Shown: one piece after another, positions 34,961-47,100 of the stretch
Numbering within the stretch: the stretch's first letter is position 1
Layout: each line of letters begins with the position of its first letter
DNA from: Cymbidium sinense
Lineage: Eukaryota; Streptophyta; Magnoliopsida; Asparagales; Orchidaceae
NCBI GenBank assembly: GCA_021442155.1
Contig: CM038214.1
Span: forward strand, 19,927,808-19,991,807
Direction: 5' to 3'
DNA length: 64,000 bases
Notes under the pieces: generated by a model
What the model saw: only the letters and a program-made list of their open reading frames with translations
Told to the model about the DNA's origin: nothing
Database searches by the model: none
Made by a program: the position numbers and the translations under genes

Positions 34961-37900
34961 TTCTAAAGGGTAACAAATTAAGAAAAGTTTTGCTCATAAA
35001 GAGTCAATGTCAAATCAAATATATAACTATTTTCACACTCAAATAATTTTAAGCCGGTAAGGACGTGGCTTGTGTCCTCTGTCCGCATAATTTTGCCAAA
35101 AAATGAAACCACATAAATGGTGGTTACGACTAGAGCCCTCTAACAGGGTGGCTTGTTGCAAAATAACACCACTAAATTACAATCATAGCTGCAGCCCGTA
35201 TGTTCCCCAATGGCTTCGCTCTTTGAGCTGTGAACTATAGAATATATTTGATTGGGCAAAAAGCCCCTTGTTAGATAAGATATCAACCAATTCAAGTTTT
35301 GTATGGTGAGCATCGAGGCGTGACACTTGAACCACATGTCCAAGAATTCGCTGTAGAATTCCTGACAAAATGGTAAGCAAATTTAGAGGACAAAGTCTCA
35401 AAGTGAAACTACCTTAAAAAAGATAGTAGTGTGACATATGGACTGTACTCATAGAGATCCACCATAAATGAAACTCGTCAAGAATGGGTACCAAAGAAAA
35501 AGATCATATGTGATGAAATTTTTGACAGTCGACACTTTAGAGAGTCATTCGGGGGATCCTGTCACCTACTAGCTTGTTGATTTCAAAGGTGCAAGACCAA
35601 TGTCGCCAATCAATGGTTGATATTTGAAAAAGTATTACTCATAAAAATGAAATCACAAGAATGCATTTGATTATACGGTGTGTCCTCGAACTTTTCAGAA
35701 AGGGGAATCGATCATGGCGTTGAGAAGACCAATTATTCCTCACCATCATTACATGTATAAGTTTTGCTTGAAATTATCTTATAACACGAGAATGCATTTC
35801 TAAAATTAAGCAAATATCGCCCTATCAGACATGGGGCATTTTTAAATTTTACAGCAAAATGTCAAGCTCTCCCTATGAAACAGGAGGCCTTTGTATTGTA
35901 TTTGGGTTGACATTATAATTAAAGCCGAGATCCCCATATACATATTCAAATTATATATTCAAAGTTCACAAGTCTTAAAATCTTACAAACCAAAAAGAAA
36001 ATTTCCAAGTCTACAAACTGCAAAAAATTAAGTTGAAAACACATCTTCCATCAATAAATCAAATCTAGGGCTTGAGTTGGTGCATAAGGTCGGACTCAAC
36101 AAGCGCAAATATGATCGTGTTATTGATAGACCTACTTACTCAACAAGTGACAAAGGTCGTAGTAAGAGATCTCCCATTTCATTAGCCCGATGATAAAATC
36201 CTCCATCAATTGCTCAAGTCCAAGACTCAAGTGGGTGTAAAAGGTCGGACTCAACACGCCCAAATATGGCCAAGTCGTTGATAGGTCTGTTTACTCTACA
36301 TGCCACAAAGGTCGTAGTAAGAGATCCTCTAACTTCATTAGTTCAAATACAAGAGCATCTAAAAACTCTCAAATCCTTCCATCTTGGTGAGTTTAAGTGG
36401 CCCAAACTGAGAGATCATCTTTAATGGTCACAAGGTCATTTTCAAAATCCAACAAAAAATTTTTTAGAAGGCACTAAGCTAAGTTTAGTATCAAAATATA
36501 AAATCTTAACTCCTTCAATAAGTCTGTTAAGCAGAAGCAAAGATCGACAAAAATTCTTCTTCAGTAAGTCTAATCAAACAAAAAGCAAAGGATCAAAGAA
36601 ATCATCCCAATGTTCGTACAAAGCTAAAGGCTGAACTAAGGGAGTTATATCATCAACATGTCTATTTCATATAAAGCGTAGGACTGATGACTCTTTTCTA
36701 TTGACCCAAGTTGTCTATTGGCATCCTTTTATAAGCCCACGAAAGCAAAAAGTTAGGGCAAAAGGTAAGTTCGTATCACCTGATAAGTATTCAAGATAAT
36801 TGAGAAATTTCCTCCATCAAATATATCAAGGCACAAAGCCAGGATAGAAGAAAATATAAGATACAAATCCATGAGATAAAGTCTTTAACAAGTCCATCAA
36901 AGCATAAAGCATAAGACCGAAGATGTTCTCATCTCATTAATAAGTCATCAACTCCATCAAGTCTACTAAGGTACAAAGTCAGGATAGAGGATAATACAAA
37001 TTTCAAATTTCAAGATTGAATCTTCAACAAGTCCGAAAGCATAAAGTATAGGACCAAAGATATTTCAAATTCTCTCAACAGTTACGGCGAAAGCCCCTCT
37101 ATTAGACATGGGGAATTTTTATACATTTATCTAGTTGATATCATGCTTTAAGCCAAGATCCTTAAATAGATACATATTATGATTGAAAAACATAACATGT
37201 CCATTTTACATTAAAAGGGAATCAAGCTTTGTAATATATTTTTGAACTAATTTGCAATCCCCCTATTAGACAAGAGCCTTTTTTTATGATCAAGATTGTT
37301 CAACCATCTCTTATGAAGTAAGAGGTATTCTTGAATATATATTTAGGTTGGCATCGAGCTTTTTATCGAGATCCCTGAATATATCTATAATAATTATTAT
37401 TAAATTTGTAGGCTCTTGCAAGGACAAGAAGAATCCATGTCCATGCGTGAGAAGACCTTAAATATCAAAAGTTTCACTCCAATATCTGTCAAATTTCAAA
37501 GATCAAGTTAGAAGAACTACTAACTTCGAAAGCTTTAATCAACTAAGTTGGAAAAGTATCAACCTCTACATATTCAAGTTAAGGACATAGATGGGTTCTA
37601 AAGATTGAAATCAACAAACCCATAAATGATCGAGTTGCTAACGCTCTCCTCACTCTACAAGCCGTAAGAAAAGGCTACAATTAAAGAGTCATGTTCGTTA
37701 GTTTGATGACCAAATTAATCTCTGTATTACCTACAAGGTGATATCCCAATCTATTTTCAAACAACCTGATCAAGCACCAAGCGCAGATCAATGTCAATTT
37801 TCTCATCAAGTCTGTCAAAGAAGAAAACACAGGATCGAGGAAGCAATTTCATAGTTCACACAAAGGTAATGGCCAAACAAAAGTAATTTTGTTATTATTT

Positions 37901-38666
37901 AGTCTATTAAAGAACATATTGCTAGACTGATAACTCAACATTATAGACCAAATATATGCCGAAAGGGTGGGTCATCTGTATGCACCCTTCAACGAGTCCA
38001 TCAAAGCACAAGACTGAAGACATACATGCACTTTCTGACAAGTCAATATAGACAAATCAGGTCAATCCTTTATCAAGTCCATCAAGCTTGAAGCTAGGAT
38101 AGAAGGAATTTCAAATTTTAAAGTAAACTAATTCCTCCATCAAACCTAATCAAGCATGAAGGTGAAAACCAATAATAAAAGAAATCTTCAGCGAACCCAT
38201 TGAAGTAGAGAGTAGATGGTAGAAGAAGCTCTTATCATTCATGACAAGTCAATATGGACAAATCAGATCAATCCTTCATCAAGTCTGTCAAAGCTAAGAC
38301 AGAAGGAATTTCAAATCTCAAAGCAAACAAACCAAGTCCTCCATCAAATATGATCAAGCATTAAGCTAGGGGGTTGAAGGAAACCCAAATTTATAATGAC
38401 ACAAAAAAGAGATCATTAATAAACTCATTAAAATAGTGAGTAGATGGTGGATGAAATTTTTATCTATCTAATAAGTCAATCCTGACAAATTGGTTAATCT
38501 CATCAATTAGTTTGATCAAAATAAGGCATCAAACTAATGACAAATCCTATCAAAGCTCCATAAGCTATTGAAACTGAAGCTGAAGTGATTCAAGATCCAT
38601 GGTTAACTCAAAGGGTCAATCAGTTTTCAACAAACATGACTCAGACATTCATAAATCACATTTGTT
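34961..38666 (+). other. Noncoding retrotransposon-like tail, copy 1
   Basis: No gene is recognised. From 35,800 to 37,330 the phrase CCCTAT(T)AGACATGGGG and decayed forms recur. From 36,000 to 38,600 phrases like 'CAAGTCCATCAAAGCA' and 'AGCATAGGACCGAAG' recur many times. The 37,970-38,666 end matches 43,010-43,512, whereas 34,960-37,970 has no counterpart in copy 2. The tail ends at a polypurine tract, so it is probably the 3' noncoding part of a Ty3/gypsy-type element. Confidence 0.55.
36070..36385 (+). repeat. About 158-bp tandem duplication
   Basis: Two units share 'AAGGTCGGACTCAACA', 'GTTGATAG(G/A)(T/C)CT' and 'CAAAGGTCGTAGTAAGAGAT'. A weaker third unit lies near 37,595-37,710. Confidence 0.75.
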
Positions 38667-38674
38667 GAGGGGCA
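38667..38674 (+). other. Polypurine tract before LTR, copy 1
   Basis: GAGGGGCA lies just upstream of TGTTGACC. The same arrangement, TTGTTGAGGGGCATTTGTTG, occurs in copy 2 at 43,499-43,518. This is the expected plus-strand priming site next to a 3' LTR. Confidence 0.65.
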
Positions 38675-38676
38675 TT

Positions 38677-39210
38677 TGTTGACCTCCACATATGATTCAT
38701 AAGTTAAATTAGATTTATGGGACAAATTCGACTGGATCCAGATGCAATATCACCCAAATCAAAGCTAAAATACACTGGACATCACCGAAAATAATCAAAA
38801 TGATCTCCAATCGATGAACGGACTTTTCCATTGCATTCAAATATCGAGATTGACTGAAATACACATATTACACAATTCGACGGTTGACCAATCAAGAAGA
38901 AAATTCATCGACATGCCTACATGCATATTGAGGTCAGGAGGCTATGAAGATGCTCAGATGACCTCAATTTTTTAAATTGATTGTCATTTGCGTTAAAATA
39001 TCAAAACCTATCAAATGAGATTATCAGCGATCGATTCGGATGAGTCTACGCGAGCATCGAAAGCAATAATGCCCTTTTTTGAATTGAAAGTGACTCAATT
39101 CATCTCCAAATTGAACCAAATGAGCTCCGATCACAGAGTAAACTACACAGTCATATCCGGAGCATCAAAATTATCAAAAGTGAACACTCATATTACTTCA
39201 GTTGTCACTA
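38677..39210 (+). mobile_element. LTR of the RAD5-carrying element, copy 1
   Basis: It starts TGTTGACCTCCACATATG directly after the polypurine tract and can be followed alongside 43,513-44,140. Shared landmarks include 'AATCAAAATGATCT', 'ATCAAATGAGATTAT', 'AACCAAATG(A/G)' and 'TCATAT(A)TCCGGA'. The 3' limit is approximate. The open frame at 39,015-39,275 lies inside and just beyond it and is not conserved. Confidence 0.6.
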
Positions 39211-39457
39211 GGAAAAAAAATAAAAAAAATTTATTTGCATGCGAAGCCCTTAAAAAAATTAAATACAATGAATGATCATAATTTATAAGAATAAAATAAA
39301 TATTTACAAATTATTCAATTCAAAGCATATAATTAATATAATATTAGTATTTATATTAATGTTAATATTATTATTTTTTTAATAATAATGTTATAAATAA
39401 AAGAGGAGTTCCAATGCTCATCTCTCCATTTATTATCATGATTATGTAGCATGCGGG

Positions 39458-39493
<36 letters not shown>

Positions 39494-39513
39494 AAAATTC
39501 TCTTTTTAAGTTG
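39211..39513. other. AT-rich spacer with TA microsatellite
   Basis: No gene. It lies between the copy 1 LTR and the copy 2 RAD5 fragment. It contains TAATATTA-type runs and (TA)15 at 39,459-39,489. No clear primer-binding site was found after the LTR. Confidence 0.6.
39459..39489. repeat. TA dinucleotide microsatellite
   Basis: Thirty-one bases of uninterrupted TA repeat following GCGGGC. Confidence 0.97.
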
Positions 39514-41130
39514 TGTAAAACCACCTAAACTATTGGAGGAGCCCCATACTTCTTCACATGATAGCCTCTAGTGCCCACTTGTGCAGCCTTGATGATCCAC
39601 AATCACGCCTCCTGCCCATATCAATTCACATGAGTAATCAAAAAAAATATATAATGCTTTCAATTAAAGACTCAACCCGTCGGATGCCTCAGTAGGAAGC
39701 CAACTGAAGCACTTCACATAAGGGTCGGTATTCTCTCTAGTGCTATCTACCTCCATTGAAGGTAAGCTTGCAGACCTATCTTGCATGACCAACTTCAAAG
39801 CTCATTTCCAGCCACGTCCAAAGAGAGCACTTCTCTAAGTCAAAGCGGTCATGCGATAAGGCGCCTTCTCTCCTTTCACGTAAACTTAGGCTCTCATTTT
39901 CTTGCTTTGAAAGTCAAGAAGCTCAAAAGCCAACCCGCTTCCCCTTTTCACATGGAACAAGTCCCATCTTCATGCAAGTAGAAGTCCATCAAACTGCTCT
40001 TATTTCTCCTCTGATTTCCTGCACTTGCTATCCTCTTCCAAAATTAGCACCCAACAAATTGCAAGTGGAGGAATCTTGGTAGATGCAATGGGATTAAGCA
40101 AGACCATAATGAGGTTAGCTCTTATGCTTGCTCACTCCGAAAGGAGATCACCTACTTGTCCTTCAATTAGGCCTCCAATGAAGATAATAACACTCATGAC
40201 ATTATTGATAAGTTGTACAGTTCTTCAAAAAAATCTCCATGAAAGCATCTCTAGCTTTAACAACTTATGGAAATCAAAATCCATATTGGTTGGAGGTGGT
40301 AATCTAATTATATGGAAGACCTATACAGCCTTCTTTGATTCCTATGGGTAGAGCCTTGGGGAAATTGGGCTTTGTGGAATAATCTCATCAAAAGCTTTAT
40401 AAGGTAAGTGATGAATGCAGCTTAAAGCTATTACAAACCGTACTTAAGCCTATAATGTTAAGAACTAAATTGAGCACGATAGGGATGGCAGGCCAATAAT
40501 TGTTTTTTGCTAGCAAATGTTGGAATAACTTGTGAGTTAACTAAAAGGACTTCTATAAGGCTTTGTTCAAAAGATCCAAGGTGAAATTTGATCAATTTGT
40601 TGAGCAAGGATGAGTACTTCTTAATTATGCTTTAATTTTAGAGTTGATATTACGTCTTCGTGTTGTGATCATCCTTTCCTCGTGATGAGTCATGGTGATA
40701 CAAAAGAGTTCACAGATCTTATCAAGCTTGCAAAGCATTTCCATTAAGGCAGTAAGAGTGTTGTTGGAGGAGATTCTAGTCTGCCCCCCAGACATAGGTT
40801 CTAGAGGTTGTGGAAGAGTTACGAAGGTGTGAAAGTGTCCAATCCTTGAAGCATTTGAAGATCTGTATTGATTCCATGTGCTCATTGTTTATGGGAATGT
40901 CTCCGGCTTGGTGGAGTACTAGGCCTTTACTTGTTGTGACTTCTTAACAAAAAGACCTTATAACTGCTCTCACTAACCATCACTTTCAAATTGACATGAG
41001 AAGAACTGAGTAGAATCATCAAAAGTTTCCTCCCTTCTTCAAGAACTGGAGAAACTTCATCGTTGTGGTTTGAAAAGTATTATCTTCAACAAGTGGACTG
41101 GTTTTTTAAGACCTCCTATAGATCCCACTA
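39514..41130 (+). pseudogene. RAD5-like SNF2 helicase pseudogene, copy 2
   Basis: It starts at the same point as copy 1 ('GTAAAACCACCTAAAC') and keeps the same order. QQIASGGILVDAMGLSKTIM (40,058) is the Walker A region with the same G-to-S change as copy 1. Then come ISSFNNLWKSKSILVGGGNLII, a deletion, CCDHPFLVMSHGDTKEF (40,670), and ending segments corresponding to LLQELE and DLIQIPLSR. About 330 bp present in copy 1 (25,280-25,610, covering CPMTLL to the DEAH region) are missing at about 40,313. The joint falls at a GGAAGAC motif that occurs twice in copy 1 (near 25,308 and 25,614). It has numerous frameshifts and no complete domain. Confidence 0.9.
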
Positions 41131-41520
41131 CTAAGATATTTGAAGACCCTATTATGCTCAATAGAGCTAACGTGTAGAAGACCACAACTGTAGTGTCAAA
41201 AGATAGTAATCATTATGCTCCGTAGAGATGACGGGATGGTTGAATAGACTCCTGATGCAGCCCCCTATTTGGGGAAGATGTCGAGGCTGCCAAAATTCAG
41301 AATGACAGAGGACTTAATTAATTTAATGCAAAATGAACTCTAAGCTCAAAATTAAAATCTGAACTAAAATTGTAGGTGTTTGAAGACTCTGTTATGCTCA
41401 GTAGAGCTAACAGATAGAATATCAATTAGTGCCACAAAAATCTATGCAATGAGTTGGAGAAGATCGAATAGCCCCAACATGTGGGGACGAGAGGCTGCCA
41501 AAATTCAAACTGATGTCGAA
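41131..41520 (+). repeat. Exon-like 'TTTGAAGACC' units, locus 2
   Basis: Two tandem units (from about 41,137 and 41,378) correspond to those after RAD5 copy 1. The second is again preceded by AAAATTGTAGGTG. The GC-rich stem phrase is decayed here ('GCCCCCTATTTGGGGA'). Confidence 0.72.
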
Positions 41521-41929
41521 CTTTAAGATGATTAATTAGATTTGAATTGAACAAAAATTAAATTTGAACTAAACATGATGAACTTCTAAAGAATCGAAAG
41601 TTCAACAATAAGAATAAATCAAACTTCATTAAAACTTATAAATTCAATGAATTCCAAACTAAATGTGAAAAATATGGATGTTACTTCAAATGATTGAACT
41701 AAAATAAAAATATCTTTCACCATCGGACTCGCAACACATCATACAAGTGAACAAAAGGTGATACTAAATTAATTTTGCATAAATTATGGAGCTAGCTTTC
41801 ACTCAATTTAAGTGCTTTAGAATTTGTGCAATCATTTGAAAGAGATGAATTTTTGTACAAACTATAAAGCAATAGTCAATTTAATTTGATCTTTTCAAAA
41901 TTCGTACAAGTATTCTAAATTACTCACAT
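41521..41929 (+). other. Noncoding stretch shared with copy 1
   Basis: AT-rich and gene-free. It matches 26,881-27,269 of copy 1 in order. Confidence 0.6.
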
Positions 41930-42970
41930 AGACCCTGACACTACGTTGAATGCTTAAACTTAGTGTCTAAGGATGCTGCACATGGTGATTCTTTGTTGGG
42001 TCTTAGGATTGGGTCTGAGTTAACAAAACTTTAAAATCCAATAATAATATTATAAGAATTTCAACTTATTAAAATATCCTAGAAGCTAATTTTGTCATAT
42101 GACAATGGATCTGATCCTATTATTAAATTAATAGAGTCGATGGGATCTAGAATAGCAAAATAAAATATATACTAATGATGAATTGATTGAAGATATCAAC
42201 TTGAGGGGTCATAATTATCAAAAATGTGTAAGATACTTATATTCAATATTTTGATAATATAAATCTAGATATGATCCTCTATTATTAAATTAATAGAGTT
42301 GATAGGATCTAGAATAACAAATTAAATGATCAAGTTAACTCATTCCCCAATGATGGTTGAGTTGATCGAAGATATCAACTGGAGGTGTAACTATTATCAA
42401 AATATTTAATATATTATATTTAATATTCTCAAATTAAAAATTCTTAAAATATAAATATAGGTATAATACTCTATTATTAAATTAATAGAGTTGACAAGAT
42501 CTAAAAGAATAAATTAAATGATTTAAGCACCAACATGGGCCCCGACACTATGCTGAATGTTTAAACTTAGTGTATGAGGATGCTGGGCTGGTTGATTCCC
42601 AGTTGGGTCTTAGGACTAGGTCCAGGTTAACAAAACCTAAAAATCCAATAATAATATTATAAGAATTTCAACTTGTTAAAATATAAGAGAACCTAATTTT
42701 GTCATATGATAGTGGATTTGATCCTCTATTATTAAATTAATAGAGTCGATAAGATCTAGAATAGCAAAATAAAACTTATTTCCCAATGATGGCCGTGTTG
42801 ATTGAATATTTCAACTATTGGGGTTTTCATAATCATAATAAAAAAATTTATTCAAATTCTAATGTCAAATCATTATATATTCAAATTAAAATTAATTATA
42901 AAATGATCAAATATTCAAATTAAAAATATATATATAAATTAAATAAAATTAATTATTTAAATTTAAAATA
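41930..42970 (+). repeat. Hairpin-bearing tandem units, copy 2 (uninterrupted)
   Basis: Four hairpins of the CTCTATTA/TAATAGAG type lie near 42,112, 42,275, 42,471 and 42,722. The opening phrase 'AAACTTAGTGT' occurs twice (41,957 and 42,562). This is the version without the hAT insertion and shows what the target looked like. Confidence 0.85.
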
Positions 42971-43512
42971 AAATCCATTCACCCATCACCAACAATTTTT
43001 CGAGGGTGTATGCACCACTCAACGAGTTCGACAAAGCAACAAGCATAGGATTTAGGGTATACATACACTTTCTGACAAGTCAATATGGACAAATCAGGTC
43101 AATCCTTCATCAAGTTCATCAAACTTAAAGCTAAGACAGAAAAAATTTCAAATCTAAAATAAACAAACCAATTCCTCCAGCAAACCCGAGCAAGCATGAA
43201 TCTAGAGTGAGAGGAAATTTAAATCTAAAATAGCACAAGAGAAAGAGTTCTTCAACAAACTCATTGGAGCAAAGTGTAGATAGTGAAAGAGTTATTATCC
43301 ATCTGACAAGTCAATTCTGACAAATCGGTTGATCCTGTCATTTAGCATGTCTGAAACATGGCATCATGCTAATAACAAATCCTATCAAAGCTCCATAATC
43401 TATTGCAATTGAAGCTGAAGTGATCCATGTTCTGTGATCAGCCCAAAAGGTCAACTAATTTTTAACAAACATGACTCACTTCATGTATGAATCACATTTG
43501 TTGAGGGGCATT
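42971..43512 (+). other. Noncoding retrotransposon-like tail, copy 2 (short)
   Basis: No gene. After a junction at about 42,990-43,010 it matches copy 1 from about 37,970 onward. It ends at GAGGGGCATT before the LTR. About 3 kb of tail seen in copy 1 are absent. Confidence 0.65.
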
Positions 43513-44140
43513 TGTTGACCTTAATATATGCTACATGAGTTGAATCGAGCTTATAAGATGAATTATATCAACTTCGGATGCAACATTGCAACCGAAATGC
43601 ACTCGACGGTGCCAAAAATTAATCAAAATGATCTTTGATCAATGAACGGGCTTCACCATCATGTTTAGAACATCAAAATTTATCAAAATCTAAATATTAC
43701 ATAATTTAATGATCAATCGAGCAAGCGATCGAGTTGTCAATGTGTTGATGCATGAGAATGATGATGCCCAAATGATCTATGATGATGAGCGACTTTGTCA
43801 TTTAGAACATCAAAATTGATCAATATAAATATTGCATAATTTAAGATCGAGATCAAGCGAGGTCATATCTGACAAATATTAGAATTGTCTCGATGTGTCC
43901 AAATGACCTCTGTTCATAAAATTGATTATGTTGTTAGCTTTGAAATATCAAAATCTATCAAATGAGATTATTCATGATTAATTTATATGATTCTATGCGA
44001 ACATCGAGTAGTTGGAAGAGATAATGCATATTTTTAAACTAAAATTGCTCCAATTCGACGCCAACTCAAACCAAATGGCTTTCGATCGTGAAAGAAATTA
44101 TGTCATTATATCCGGAACAACAGAATAACCTAAGATTAAC
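43513..44140 (+). mobile_element. LTR of the RAD5-carrying element, copy 2
   Basis: It starts TGTTGACCTTAATATATG after TTGAGGGGCATT and aligns by landmarks with 38,677-39,210. It has an extra internal duplication: 'TTTAGAACATCAAAATT(T/G)ATCAA' followed by 'ATTACATAATTT' or 'ATTGCATAATTT' appears near 43,660 and 43,800. The end is approximate. Confidence 0.6.
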
Positions 44141-47100
44141 ATATATATTAATGTGGTGAAATTTTTATAATAGAATTTCTAAAGAATAAGAAATATACTT
44201 TCATCTTCACTCTGCTTGGATAAAATGAAGATCAAATATACTCCTTTTTTTATGCATTTTTTGACAGTGTAGATCATATGTTCTTAATGAGGGTGATATT
44301 GACATTGAGGAGAGGTGTATCTCTAAATATAAGTCACCACCCTATAATGGACTTAATCACCTCAATAAGGACTAGGACAATAAGTTTACATGTGTACCAA
44401 AAGATTCCTACTTTATATGAAAAAATAGTAGGGTTTTTATTTTTTGGTTCATTAAGTTCCCTATAGGGGCAAGCCCTCATAATTAATTATATGCTAAGAA
44501 ATGAGATCTCTCAGAAATACTCTCGACTAAGGTAAATGATCGTTGTCTCTAAATATTTCAATAAGTAGGACTATCAATCAATTAGTTTATTTTAGAAGAT
44601 CAAATGAGATTGATCAAAGAGAGGGAGTTATCATCGAAGCTAAAGGGAGATAAGTAGGAGATGTTTTTATGCTTGAAATCTAGCGAGCATCTCAAACTAT
44701 CTATGGTTGAGCTTTATATTTTTTAAAATTGAATTATTCATTTGAGTTGATTTTTTATTAGAAGTTTAGGACTTATGATTCCATAACACAAGATTATGAA
44801 AATGCCTGAGAGGTGAGGATTTATGCTTATGACCCATAGAAGGGAGAAGGAATCTTAGAACCTAAATTTAGGGAGTTTTGGCGAGTGCCGAAAGCACGAC
44901 CTAAATCTAAGGAAAAAAATGGTTATTTGGTTTGCCTCCATAAGAGAGGATAAACCACCCGACTGCTTGGACTTACAACTGCCTGGGGGTGGCTATCAAC
45001 TAACTCCTCCAATGATTTTAAATTCATGTAGGCAAGTCATATGATTTATGTAAGATGGTTAGGTTGATGTTTATTTAGAAATAGACTAAGTCCTTAAACT
45101 CACTCCCTAAAGAGACTAGATCATGTAAGAGCATGCTTCAAATGACCTAAATCTAATGCAAGTCATATTACATATTATTTTCATTTTTGGACAATAATTT
45201 GACTCAGGCTTATAAGATTCATATGCTTGAGAGAAGTAAGATTATTGGCCAAAATTAATAAGAAGGGAGGAGGTGTGTTTCCACCATGGCTCTCAAAGGT
45301 CAAGCCAAGTTTCTCTAGCAAAAGTGAAAGCCCTCCAATCAAGAGTGAAAATAATATGCATTTGTGCATGATGTTATAAAAGAAATACTCATCCATCTAA
45401 GGGGTTGATAATTCTTTTATCTTGATTTTAGCCTAAACTTTAGGTGAGGCTATGAATTCTTTATTTTTAGTTTTGAATTGATTAATTTGGTAGAAGATTT
45501 ATTTTTTTCCTAAGAGTTTAATCCACATCCAGGTCATACATTAAGCAAGGAAGAAACTAGAAAAAGGATGTCATCTTAATGCACAAGCTCAATAAATCAT
45601 CAATCAATTTTTAAAGCTGACGCAAAAGAATAAAAGGTCATTTGTGGTCGGGCACCATCGTACAAACCCAAAACAAATTGGATAGTTGAGCTCTACCCTT
45701 ATACAACCTGGATTACAAATGAATTAAGTACAATTAAGCAAGAAATTTATTGTTATGGGGGTCTTCAAGCTTCATTTCTTCATTCTTCTTTTTTTTCTTT
45801 CTTCTTCTTTTCTTTCTTCTTATTTTCTTCTTTCCTCTTTGGTTCCTTCTTTTAGATGGTTGGAAGGTGGTTTCTCTAAATACTTCACATGGTACATAAG
45901 ATGAGATCTTATGACCAATGCTCATCCTGATCCCCCCATAACAAATATTCTAAAATCTTAATTACAAAAATACATGAAAAGGGAAGAGTAAATCTAGCAA
46001 ACACCTATAAAATAGAGATTAGCTAAACAAATAACACAAATCCCAAGCATGCATATTGGACTTATCACCCCACATATGAGTGACTAAGTCCACCTAGCCT
46101 ATTGGATTATGCTTAGGGGTATAAGCATCTGCACAGCAAAAGTATTTATATTTATATTTATTACAGTGCCCCTTAAGCACAATCCCCTGTAGAAAATAAT
46201 GATTAGACTAAATCATCCTATCATTCATTCTATGCACATTCACCATAACATCAAACTAAAACATATATCAAAAAATAAAATCAAACATCAAACTATGCAC
46301 CACCCTAACCTAAAGCTAGAAGTGGTGACTTAGTCTAAATGTGTGTGCTTTAGATGGTTTGTGTGGTATGCTTAACTATGGCTTTAGGGTTTGTATTTTC
46401 TAAATGTGAAAGTGTTCAACTTAGATGATGGTTTCATTTAAGTTATTTTACTGATTTGGGTTGATTTTATTTTGTATTTTTATTTGGTTTGAATGAATCC
46501 TACAATTAATTACTAAGTTTTAAAGAGAGGGAAGAGAGAAGAGAACTTCTCTTTCCCTCCCTACCTTAAGTAATTTCTAAAGTGGATTTATGTTTGGTTT
46601 TATTTAGTGAATGTTTTATTATATGTTTTAATTAATCCTCAGTTTAGATCAATTCTAAACAAACATATTAAAAAAAGGCATTTTAAGATTAAGTGAACTA
46701 AATTCATAAAACACACATCACTTCATTTCTTTCCCAACATGTATAACATGCATATGGATGAATCCTAAGCATATCTATACATACAAATGAAAATATTTAG
46801 CACACCTTATAATGAATGTTAAGTAGTTTACTTAAGGAAAATTTAAATGCTTATGATGCATGATTTTCATTAAGTGCAAAAAGAGTTTCTTATCCAATTT
46901 TCATATGCACACATGAATGTATGAAAGGCATAAGTGAGTACGACACCATTGTTAACTAGGGGTGTAAGGTATAAGACCTACTTAGGGCTACTTAAAGTCT
47001 CACAACCCCAGGGTTGTCCACACTAATATACCACTTTCCTTAAATATAAGCATATGTACGAAAGAAATAAATGGAAAAGAAAGAATGCAAAAGTTTGTGT

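Noticed and set aside
35140..35401. Two overlapping minus-strand ORFs that seemed retrotransposon-like
   Set aside because: I could not match either to a known domain, and their frames conflict.
39015..39275. 86-residue ORF after the composite
   Set aside because: It lies within and just past the LTR of the composite. Copy 2 at about 43,960-44,110 does not keep the frame.
45734..45925. Lys/Arg-rich ORF (minus strand), and the similar run at 16,860-16,920
   Set aside because: Both are translations of simple CTT/GAA or A-rich tracts.
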